From an uncultured bacterium (GTDB taxonomy: Bacteria; Myxococcota_A; Bradymonadia; UBA7976; VGTA01), in assembly GCA_943788935.1 (NCBI GenBank), contig CALSSE010000005.1, forward strand, positions 186,001-250,000: 64,000 bases of DNA. Direction: 5' to 3'. The position numbers were made by a program, and so were the translations under genes. Every line of letters starts with the position of its first letter. Positions within the stretch are counted from its first letter, which is position 1. The notes below the pieces were generated by a model. The model saw nothing but the letters and a program-made list of their open reading frames with translations, did no database searches and was not told where the DNA came from. This document shows positions 8,458 through 16,003 of this stretch, piece after piece.

Positions 8458-10728
8458 CTACTTCGCTAAAGATTGAAAATACTGAGTAGCTTTATCATTA
8501 GACTGCAAGCGCGCTTTGTATGTATTAGTAATTGTATGAGCCTTTTGGGGTTTTCTAGAAAATCTAATTTCATCCATTTCTCCTAAAAAAGAAAATCTAG
8601 ACGTCCCAAAAAAACTTCCGAAACGCAAATAAATATTACTTTGATATTTTTCAGAAAGTATATTATTTTCCACTAAAGTCTGCTTGCCATTTACAAATAT
8701 TTTCAAAGTATCATCTTCCTTAAGTAGAACTAAATGGGCCCATTGATTTGCATAGATCATTACATTTAGATTAAAGCTCGGATGAGTAATTGCGTTTGAT
8801 TCTCCTTTCGCTGCATAAGTAAAATAAACTTGATATGACCTCTTAAGAGGCACTGTTTCACCAGCGATCGAACTAGATCTATGCATTTGATTTTGCTGTA
8901 TAAAAACCCCCCAACCTGTACCTTTTCTAGGAGCCCCACATCTATAAGGTGATCCTGTTAGGGTACCAACGATAAACATAACGCAGCTCTCCTTTTCATC
9001 ATTTGGCCTGAACCACATCTCTAACATAAGATCTTGATTAATTGATGGAGTGTAAGGTACAGCAAACTGTGAAACATCTTTAAGATTCCTCCAAGAAAAG
9101 CCTCCTAAAACTTCTTTAGAATTTTCAGTTAATTGCTGAGGTAAAATATGATCTTTAGATTTTTCGAAAGTATTCAAACTCCTTTCCGTTGGGACTAAAT
9201 GAGGGTCACTAGGATTTATGGATGTTTGGCCAAAGATAGTATGATCAAAATTCCATAATGCCACGGTATTGTGTGTGAAACATGCTTTTCCATGAGCATC
9301 ATATTCTGGGATAGGTAAATCGCTACATTGGGCAGGGGGATCAATGAAAGGAGAAAGCAAAGGATCTATTATATCTACAAGCATATAAATAAATAGTGCA
9401 ATAAAACTAACAGCAAATACTGGATGTTGCTTCAAAAGCGACAAGAGATTCATACGAGACAATTGAGTAGATGTTGACCCTGATGCTGACCCCGACCCCG
9501 CCCTCGACCCCGACACCGACCCCGACACCGACACCGACACCGACCCCGACCCCGACCCCGACCCTGACCCTGACCCTGACCCTGACCCTGACCCTGAGTC
9601 TATTGTAGCTACTGAATATACTACATTTGATTTTACAGCCAATTGATCGGAAGTCTCAATTTGAGAGGGAAGTACATTAATTAAGTCAAAAGGAGTATTT
9701 GAGTCAAAGTCCGATTCAGATTGATCTAATAAATCAGTTAAAATACTGATCTGTTCAGGACGTTCATCAGCGGATTTTGCTAAACAGTGTTCAATCAAAT
9801 CTTCAATTTTTTGAGAAGGGATCTTAACTTTATTAGAAAGAGGATCAGGTACTTGCCTAGCATGAGCAATCATCAACTCCACAGCTGAAGTACCTTCAAA
9901 AGGTAATTGGCCCGTGAGGCATTCGTATAAAATGAGTCCTAAAGCATAGATGTCTGATCTATGATCTACTGGCTTACCATTAGCTTGCTCTGGACTCATA
10001 TACATGGGAGTACCAAATATTTGACCACTTTTCGTAAGCTGGCTTCGCTTGTTTCGAGACTTATTAGATGAGATTACTTGTGAGCTTGATTGTCTATTCT
10101 GTATTTTATGATCGTGAGAGTCAGCAGGTAAAGTTTGATTCAATTCACTTGATAATGAGTCATAAGACTGAGGATCTAATGTTTTCTCGGATTGAGATAG
10201 AACCTCGTCAGGTTCGTCATCTTGAAGTAACTTAGCAAGTCCAAAGTCAAGAATTTTAACAAAAAAAACCTTTTCATGATCAGGGACAAGGAAAATATTT
10301 TCAGGCTTTAGATCACGATGAATTAAACCAATTTTGTGGGATGCAAAAATACCTGAACACACTTGAGTGATTATTTGAAAAGTTTTTTTGGGAGATAGTC
10401 GTGTGTGCTGTTCTAATTCATCAGCTAACGTTCGTCCTTTCAAAAACTCCATTACAATATAAAGAAGTCCTTCAGAAGTCTCTCCATACTCATAGACCGT
10501 GATACAATGGCGATGATTAAGAGATGCCATCAATTGCGCTTCCCGATGAAAGCGACGACTAAGAGTTGGATCAATTAATAGTTTAGGATGTAAAACTTTA
10601 ATTGCTACTTTACGATCTAATGAAGGCTGAGAGGCTAAATATACTTGTCCCATACCTCCTCTGCCGATCGGATATTCAATGATGTATCGTCCATTATCAA
10701 GTTGATCTCCATAATTTAATATATTCAT
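8458..10728 (-). CDS. Transmembrane Ser/Thr protein kinase with extracellular LamG-like domain
   Basis: 756 residues. The cytoplasmic kinase domain spans about 15-335: glycine loop GRGGMG (22-27), VAIK Lys44, HRDLKPEN (137-144), DFG (161-163) and GTPMYMSPE (239-247). About 60 extra Ser/Asn/Gln-rich residues sit inside the activation segment between DFGLAK and GTPMY. A Ser/Gly linker (about 375-415) is encoded by a hexanucleotide repeat. One membrane segment (PVFAVSFIALFIYMLVDI) follows. The outer part, about 470-735, contains VALWNFD, MLEMWFRPN, WAHLVLLKEDDTLKIFVNGK and FLGEMDEIRFSRKP, typical of a concanavalin/LamG jelly roll that binds glycans. It is probably a one-component surface sensor that signals by phosphorylation. 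The DNA is somewhat AT-rich. Confidence 0.9.
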   Translation of the reverse strand: MNILNYGDQLDNGRYIIEYPIGRGGMGQVYLASQPSLDRKVAIKVLHPKLLIDPTLSRRFHREAQLMASLNHRHCITVYEYGETSEGLLYIVMEFLKGRTLADELEQHTRLSPKKTFQIITQVCSGIFASHKIGLIHRDLKPENIFLVPDHEKVFFVKILDFGLAKLLQDDEPDEVLSQSEKTLDPQSYDSLSSELNQTLPADSHDHKIQNRQSSSQVISSNKSRNKRSQLTKSGQIFGTPMYMSPEQANGKPVDHRSDIYALGLILYECLTGQLPFEGTSAVELMIAHARQVPDPLSNKVKIPSQKIEDLIEHCLAKSADERPEQISILTDLLDQSESDFDSNTPFDLINVLPSQIETSDQLAVKSNVVYSVATIDSGSGSGSGSGSGSGSGSGSVSVSVSGSVSGSRAGSGSASGSTSTQLSRMNLLSLLKQHPVFAVSFIALFIYMLVDIIDPLLSPFIDPPAQCSDLPIPEYDAHGKACFTHNTVALWNFDHTIFGQTSINPSDPHLVPTERSLNTFEKSKDHILPQQLTENSKEVLGGFSWRNLKDVSQFAVPYTPSINQDLMLEMWFRPNDEKESCVMFIVGTLTGSPYRCGAPRKGTGWGVFIQQNQMHRSSSIAGETVPLKRSYQVYFTYAAKGESNAITHPSFNLNVMIYANQWAHLVLLKEDDTLKIFVNGKQTLVENNILSEKYQSNIYLRFGSFFGTSRFSFLGEMDEIRFSRKPQKAHTITNTYKARLQSNDKATQYFQSLAK
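9480..9598. repeat. Hexanucleotide repeat (accctg/accccg) encoding a Gly-Ser linker
   Basis: About twenty near-perfect 6-bp units encode a (Gly-Ser/Val-Ser)n linker between the kinase domain and the membrane helix of the kinase. The six left-most contiguous accctg units are identical, so length change by slippage is expected and would stay in frame. Confidence 0.9.
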
Positions 10729-11031
10729 TAATCCTAAAGTCCTATACTACAGTTGGGTCGTATTGTCTTTTTACTACAATAAAACAACTAGAGATTTTAT
10801 CTACATTAGATAAAATACACCTGTAAGTATAGATATTCCTCTGCTCTCTCCCGAGGGTACGTTTAACCTCGCCCGTACGTTATGATCTACACAAGCGATC
10901 AGTAAGGGTCACTAGCGGCGGAAGTTATACCTGTTGCAGGATCATAGGATCCCGATTACCTCTAAGAAGCGGACGAATCCCCCGGCACTCCTCATGATTT
11001 AAGGGAAACTGTTCTTATAACCTCACTGTTC
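10729..11031. other. Intergenic; promoter region of the kinase gene and a 17-bp repeat
   Basis: The left part is AT-rich and precedes the kinase start, so it probably holds its promoter. The right end carries two copies of ctgttcttataacctca (about 11008-11042). The second copy reaches into the last codons of the membrane-protein gene and contains its stop. No gene was seen. Confidence 0.5.
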
Positions 11032-11637
11032 TTATAACCTCACTATGGAAGGCGGATGAGTATCGCGCCGCCAAGGAAAAGCGAGCCGCTTACGCCAAGC
11101 CTTAGGGAGCCATAAAGTGCTGAGCAACAGGTCACGAAGACCCGCGATCGTGACACCACACCCCATAAGTGAGAGCGCGTTGACCATCCACGGCGAGAGT
11201 GGTTGCGCGTGAAAATGAAACCCACTCTCAAGCGCACTCCACGCCCACCAATGGGGTGCTAATGTCGTAATAAATGCGCCGTACAGAATCGCCATAAGCG
11301 CGTGCATTACGAGCTCACCCGTAGCCAAACCTCCCCACGCGCTCCGTACGCGCCGCTCGATCACAAAGTCAGCGAGCGTGATGATCACTTCGGCGAAGAT
11401 GAGAGCCAAGAGCGCCCAGCTCCAGAGCCCCCCCCAAGCGACTTGACTGAGAGTGATAAACAAGAGTCCGTAGATAAGATCTCTTATCCCATGCAACCTG
11501 AGCTCATCTCTAGACTCTGTAGCATAGGCGGGTAGCCGATAGCGGTATTCATGATAATAGAGAGTATCTAAGGCTCCTAAAACACCTTGTATGAGTATCA
11601 GAGTCATCGGTAATGTATAATCTGTGTGAATCATCAT
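11032..11637 (-). CDS. Conserved integral membrane protein
   Basis: 201 residues with about five membrane segments: an N-terminal one (TLPMTLILIQGVLGALDTL), IYGLLFITLSQVAWGGL, WALLALIFAEVIITLADFVI, GELVMHALMAILYGAFITTL and a C-terminal one near NALSLMGCGVTIAGL. Conserved-looking polar motifs are DTLYYHEYRYRLP, ELRLHGIRD and DFVIERRVR. I know this pattern only from uncharacterised proteobacterial membrane proteins and assign no function. It lies 16 bp downstream of the next membrane-protein gene on the same strand, so the two are likely co-transcribed. Confidence 0.7.
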   Translation of the reverse strand: MMIHTDYTLPMTLILIQGVLGALDTLYYHEYRYRLPAYATESRDELRLHGIRDLIYGLLFITLSQVAWGGLWSWALLALIFAEVIITLADFVIERRVRSAWGGLATGELVMHALMAILYGAFITTLAPHWWAWSALESGFHFHAQPLSPWMVNALSLMGCGVTIAGLRDLLLSTLWLPKAWRKRLAFPWRRDTHPPSIVRL

Positions 11638-11653
11638 ATGCTCGCTAAGATTT

Positions 11654-12499
11654 TCATTTAACAGGGGTGAGCCACCACATTGGGATCGGGACTCCCCAGA
11701 GATAATAAAGTTTAAACTGATGTGATGTGGAAGAAGCAGAATCTGCAGAATCTGCAGAGAGAGGCTCGATTAAGTTATTAGGGAACTCGTGCGCATGAAT
11801 TCGATTAAAGAGCCACACAATACTTAAATAAGACCAAGCGATCCCCCATGGAGCTCGGCGTATGAGGCTGAGCGCCGCGAAGCTAATCCACAATGAATCA
11901 CGCCAAGCACCAAGGTAAGCGTGAGAGTGACGAAATAATAATAAAATCGACCGATCGACCCTAAACGCATCACGCCACCGTCCCCGCTCTCCTACCTGCA
12001 TAAAAGCGAGCGGGATTAAGAAGGTGTTCAGCATCAAGGCGATGCCAATCATAAGCCCTTGCGTTGTTGAGAGCTCAAACCAAGAGACTGAGCTCTGATA
12101 ATAAGCGAGCGTTCCCCCGAGAGTGATCGGAGGTAAGAAGTAAGTGAGCGCGCCAAAGACGAGAAAGCGGAGCGACTGCTCCGAAGTCTCCCAAGGCAGG
12201 ATATCAGCCCCCCAAATAAAAGCGAGCGCGATCGTCGGGGTAAAATAGACAATCATCACGCCCAACGCGCCGAACCCTTCTAGAAATAGGTTTAAGAGAG
12301 GTGGGGTAGGAGGGAGCGGAGACCTATCACCCTCGCGCTCAGGATTAAGTAAATGCGCGACGACATATTTACGATAGCCAAGCGCCATTAACCATCCTAT
12401 GGGTGGGCAGCAGAGGATCCACCAGCCCAAGACGCGGTTGATTTCACGCCATTCGGATGAACTTGTCATAAACAGCGCAGCAGAGTCTCGGTGTGTCAT
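11654..12499 (-). CDS. Multi-pass membrane protein, DUF4013-like
   Basis: 281 residues with about six hydrophobic segments, including WWILCCPPIGWLMALGYRKYVV, FGALGVMIVYFTPTIALAFIWG, LRFLVFGALTYFLPPITLGGTL and LMIGIALMLNTFLIPLAFMQVG. The order (membrane entry, GYRKY, an LxxFLEGFGALGV helix, a long AxxQVGERGRWRDAFRV loop) resembles DUF4013 membrane proteins. The C-terminal region is more polar and has a 9-bp-derived ADSADSA repeat. The function is unknown. It is the upstream partner of the 201-residue membrane protein. Confidence 0.6.
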   Translation of the reverse strand: MTHRDSAALFMTSSSEWREINRVLGWWILCCPPIGWLMALGYRKYVVAHLLNPEREGDRSPLPPTPPLLNLFLEGFGALGVMIVYFTPTIALAFIWGADILPWETSEQSLRFLVFGALTYFLPPITLGGTLAYYQSSVSWFELSTTQGLMIGIALMLNTFLIPLAFMQVGERGRWRDAFRVDRSILLLFRHSHAYLGAWRDSLWISFAALSLIRRAPWGIAWSYLSIVWLFNRIHAHEFPNNLIEPLSADSADSASSTSHQFKLYYLWGVPIPMWWLTPVK

Positions 12500-12819
12500 G
12501 AAGCGATTATAACTCCCTTAAAGAAAAATCTATGGTTAATCTCTCTATGGTTAATCTCTCTATGGTTAATCTCTCTATGGTTAATCTCTCTATGGTTAAT
12601 CTCTCTATGTAAAGAGCGATGTTTGGACACCATCCCCTAGATCAACGACATGCCTCAACTTAATTGGGCCGAAAGACGTAAATCCTGTCTCACCCACTCC
12701 GCTTTATCCCCGATGAATATAAGAATTGAACGGTCTCCTAAGGCCGAGACAGAGGATACCTCGAGCTCAAGGTATAGCTAAGAGCGATACCAGAGGGTTC
12801 ATAGGCCGCAAGCGGTTCC
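12500..12819. other. Intergenic with a 15-bp tandem repeat; no gene seen
   Basis: The left part holds the 15-bp repeat described separately. The rest (about 12611-12819) has no recognisable gene. It is the space between two leftward genes of very different base composition. Confidence 0.5.
12531..12610. repeat. 15-bp tandem repeat, about five copies
   Basis: The unit ctctctatggttaat is repeated head to tail with five copies of tatggttaat and a partial sixth. It lies directly upstream of the DUF4013-like gene, so copy number could alter its promoter spacing. Confidence 0.95.
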
Positions 12820-13920
12820 TCATGGTCCTTGATTGAAGAACGCCCAGATTAGCGCAGTCGCGTCTAATTGCTGGGAGGTGCGTCCAGCGATACGCGGCGC
12901 GACAACTTCATTAGGCGGCCAACTGTGGCCCATTCCGGTGACGATATAGTAGTCGATGCGCGCGCCCACCTCGCAGCCCCGATAGGCGTAGAGAGTCACC
13001 CGTGTGGGGTCTTGGCCGTCCACCGGGTCCAGTTCGCTAACTTGGGGGGTGGGATCGCAACCGTAACGTTCGGCCCAAAAGGCTCGCGTGACATCGGCTG
13101 ACTCAATAGCGCCACCATCGCCGAGACCGAGCTGATCGTGGCTCGAATCCCCACCTTCAAAGGTCATGAACGCGTCCTCGGTTCCCTGAATCGCGAGCAT
13201 GGGGAGCATATTCCCTGGGCGGCACGTGTCCAGAGCGTTCGTAGGCAGCGCCGAGATAACCGGGGCGATGGCGTCAATACGGTCGGAGAGTTCGCAGGCC
13301 AAGTGTTGAGTGAAGAGGCCGCCGTTGGAGAGACCGGTGGCCCAGATTCGATCATCGTCGACGTTGAGATGGGTGGTCATGTGGTCAATAAGGTCGGACA
13401 CGAAGCCGAGATCGTCTACGCCAGCTCTCGACGCGTCTGTCGTACCACGGCCATCAGCCCAATTCTTTTGCACCCCGTCGGGGTAGACTGCAATGGTGTT
13501 GTCTCGATCCGTATAAGCATCGAAACCGAGCTGATTCTGGAGCATCGCGCCTTCTCCGTTGCCACCATGAAAGACGAGTAGCAAGGGCAGGGGGGTTTGA
13601 CCATCGTAGTCCGGAGGGATACGTACGTTGAAGTCGCGCGTTCGTCCACCCGATTCTAGGGTTCCACGCTGTGTGCCTGCAGCGATGGTGAAGCCAGGTC
13701 CTCTGCCCTCGTCTTCACCCGCATCCGTGACATCCGATGCCATGTCGGGTAGGCCTACGTCTTCGATATCGATCTCCTCGGTATGGTCTGCGTCGACTGT
13801 CGCGCCTTGGGATGCGTCAGACCCATCGATGTCCATATTCGAGTTAGTCCGGTCCTCGGTGGCCGTACATCCGCACCAAAAGACCCAAACAAAAGCAAGC
13901 CAGAGTATTCGTATGTTCAT
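12820..13920 (-). CDS. Secreted PHB-depolymerase/feruloyl-esterase family lipoprotein
   Basis: 366 residues. The signal peptide ends around Cys16-Cys18 (FWCGC) and is followed by an Asp-rich linker to about residue 80. The alpha/beta-hydrolase domain shows PLLLVFHGGNG (oxyanion-hole region), VYPDGVQKNWADGRG, DDLGFVSDLIDHM, the nucleophile elbow GLSNGG (about 196-201), MLAIQGTEDAFM with the likely catalytic Asp, and GMGHSWPP with the catalytic His. This is the LpqC / poly(3-hydroxybutyrate) depolymerase-like esterase pattern (COG3509). Substrates in the family include polyesters and feruloylated sugars. The gene is visibly richer in G and C than the flanking genes, which suggests recent transfer or a different origin. 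Confidence 0.85.
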   Translation of the reverse strand: MNIRILWLAFVWVFWCGCTATEDRTNSNMDIDGSDASQGATVDADHTEEIDIEDVGLPDMASDVTDAGEDEGRGPGFTIAAGTQRGTLESGGRTRDFNVRIPPDYDGQTPLPLLLVFHGGNGEGAMLQNQLGFDAYTDRDNTIAVYPDGVQKNWADGRGTTDASRAGVDDLGFVSDLIDHMTTHLNVDDDRIWATGLSNGGLFTQHLACELSDRIDAIAPVISALPTNALDTCRPGNMLPMLAIQGTEDAFMTFEGGDSSHDQLGLGDGGAIESADVTRAFWAERYGCDPTPQVSELDPVDGQDPTRVTLYAYRGCEVGARIDYYIVTGMGHSWPPNEVVAPRIAGRTSQQLDATALIWAFFNQGP

Positions 13921-14080
13921 CTATTATTTCTTTCGATAAAGTGAGGCCTATATGATTGACTAAAGACTGCTCATACTTGATGTCCGGCGAGGGTTTAAGT
14001 CTTATGATTGACTACAAAACTAGTCTTTGAATGGGTGGCTGAATCATGAGAACGTTTTGTTAACAGAATTAACTCTCTCT

Positions 14081-15463
14081 TCAGTAGTTATTGACGGGCT
14101 GAATCACCCACTCTCCCTTGAGGTTAATATAGCCCGTCTTCTTGACCTCGACGATCTTACCTTTGGCCTTCACATTGGTTGATGGCTCCTTCACGGTGAT
14201 CTCTACTCTCGCGATTCCATCACGGAATCTCGGGCGATGATAACCGGAATACTTGGGAGGGAGGATTACCTCGCCCTCGGTGTTGATGAAGCACCAGCGC
14301 TGCCCACTTGGTGTCTCGACTTGCACCGACAACACCCCCTCATGGAGCTCCCCTAAGCTGCGGACTTCACCAAAGCTCTCCCCCTTGAAGAGCGACTTGA
14401 GTTTACCCTCTCGGCTCAACCAGTGATATTCGCCTGCGGTGTTCTTCACCACTGCGAAGTCCCCAGAGAAAGAGTCGCAGCGCTTGTATTTGAGGGGAAG
14501 TTTAAGTTGGCCTTTGACGTCGATATAGCCGCACTGTCGGTCTTGGGTTACCGCGGCGAGCCCCGCGCTAAAGGGGGTCGCGTAGTCATATTTAGCGGGG
14601 ATCGCCCACTCACCCTTTATGTCAATAAAACCCCACTTCCCACTCTTGCTGTCTCTCACCGCCGCTCTACCCTCGGCGAAAGTCGTGACCGATTTAAATC
14701 GAGCTGGAATGACCATTTTCCCTGTCTGGTCCATATAACCGTAAGGCGTGTAATCAGTCCTCACCATGGCGTCATCTTTGAGCTTGCGCTGACCGTAAAA
14801 CTTGCTCAGCATCTCGAGGTCTTTGTCGCTCATGTACGCTTTGGCCTCGGCGTAAGGAAGCATGGGATGAACCCATGCTAGACCCTCGGAGAAGTCACCC
14901 GCCGCCCTCATGCTCTCACCGAGCTCAAAGGGGATCACGAACTCTCCCTTAGGATTAATATAACCCTCATAGATTTTACTCTTCTCTCGGTCCGTCGAGA
15001 AGGTCGGGGTCGGCAGTTTCGCCTTCGCGAGACCGTTAGAAAAGGCCCCGATCTTATCAAACTTGGTCGGAATGACGAGCTCTCCTTTACGATTGATCAC
15101 GCCTTTGGGGGTATAGATCTTTATCGAGGTCTCTGTCTCGACGCGCTTGACAGCGCTTATGACAGCCAAGTCTTCAGAGAAGTTCTCCGCGGTGCCAAAT
15201 TGCGGGGCGATCGCTAACTTCCCTGTTTTGGTCATGTAACCGTAACGATAGCGCTCCTCCCTGAAGTGACCCATCGCTCGAGCGAAGTCACTCTTGAACT
15301 TAGGAAGCGCTGAGGTGATCTCAGCTTTAAAAAAATAAAGGGGGCCTTTAATCGGCTCTTGCGCTCGCTCAGGCATCGGATCAAAGGTCATTGGTCCACC
15401 TCTGTTGCACGCCGAGAGGTACACAGCGCAGACCAAGAGGAGAGTCGCTCTTATTAAGCTCAT
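14081..15463 (-). CDS. WG-repeat lipoprotein
   Basis: 460 residues. The signal peptide ends at YLSAC (Cys19). From about residue 70 to the end the protein consists of WG-type beta repeats (PF14903): YGYMTKTGKLAIAPQF, GVINRKGELVIPTKF, GYINPKGEFVIPFE, YGYMDQTGKMVIPARF, WGFIDIKGEWAIPAKY, CGYIDVKGQLKLPLKY, WCFINTEGEVILPPKY and a final TGYINLKGEWVIQP. Each repeat is about 45-60 residues and carries the (F/A)SxGLAxV turn. WG repeats form a propeller- or solenoid-like surface for binding; no enzyme is expected. Such lipoproteins are common in myxobacteria and Bacteroidetes. It is a single gene. Confidence 0.88.
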   Translation of the reverse strand: MSLIRATLLLVCAVYLSACNRGGPMTFDPMPERAQEPIKGPLYFFKAEITSALPKFKSDFARAMGHFREERYRYGYMTKTGKLAIAPQFGTAENFSEDLAVISAVKRVETETSIKIYTPKGVINRKGELVIPTKFDKIGAFSNGLAKAKLPTPTFSTDREKSKIYEGYINPKGEFVIPFELGESMRAAGDFSEGLAWVHPMLPYAEAKAYMSDKDLEMLSKFYGQRKLKDDAMVRTDYTPYGYMDQTGKMVIPARFKSVTTFAEGRAAVRDSKSGKWGFIDIKGEWAIPAKYDYATPFSAGLAAVTQDRQCGYIDVKGQLKLPLKYKRCDSFSGDFAVVKNTAGEYHWLSREGKLKSLFKGESFGEVRSLGELHEGVLSVQVETPSGQRWCFINTEGEVILPPKYSGYHRPRFRDGIARVEITVKEPSTNVKAKGKIVEVKKTGYINLKGEWVIQPVNNY

Positions 15464-16003
15464 AAAACACCATTGAGTCTCTGTGGGTAAAGCCTATTTA
15501 TAACACATCTTACGGAGAGGATTAAGCTCGTTCTCGAGAGACTCATCTCTGTTTTACTTCTCAAGGAGATGGAACCGATATCTTTTCTTACAAATCGGAA
15601 CGTCGCTTTTATTTAATGGAACAATCGCAGTCGGCGAAACTTGTGAGCGGGATCAAGTGTGTGTCACTGGTTCTTATTGTGAGTTTTAGCAAGAGTGCGA
15701 AGGTGTTTGTGAAGGTACCTGTGCGCTAGAGCCTTGATGTGAATAAGCTATCCCTTTGAGACTCACTCAGGTGTAACAAAAGCCTGAGGTAGTCAAAAAG
15801 AATCCTTGCGGGGATGTGGCTGAATCACGTATTCACTCCTCAGCACTCATTACACACCTTTCATCAGACTTATGAGTGACTTACAAACAGCATAAGTCTA
15901 AATAAATGAAACCTATATGAATCATCATAATCTATGTTTGATGGGATGTTTTTTTTCTAAAAATACGCTTGATAAGTACATTTAACTATAAAGTAGAAGA
16001 GAC
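15464..16003. other. Intergenic region between divergent genes, with a Cys-rich relic
   Basis: Promoter space for two divergent genes. The right end is AT-rich just before the ThuA/ALO gene. A short decayed Cys-rich coding relic lies at about 15629-15745 and is listed separately. No other gene was seen. Confidence 0.5.
15629..15745 (+). pseudogene. Relic of a cysteine-rich protein
   Basis: The plus frame reads GETCERDQVCVTGSYCEF, stop, QECEGVCEGTCALEP, stop. The spacing of the cysteines is that of short Cys-rich repeats in lipoproteins of this group. Two in-frame stops and no start show that it is not translated as one protein. It is short, so chance cannot be excluded. Confidence 0.3.

Noticed and set aside
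12500-12640. CRISPR-like array
   Set aside because: The 15-bp units are contiguous with no spacers.
13138-13581. Plus-strand frame inside the esterase gene
   Set aside because: The GC-rich coding sequence leaves few stops on the other strand; the minus-strand esterase has full catalytic motifs.
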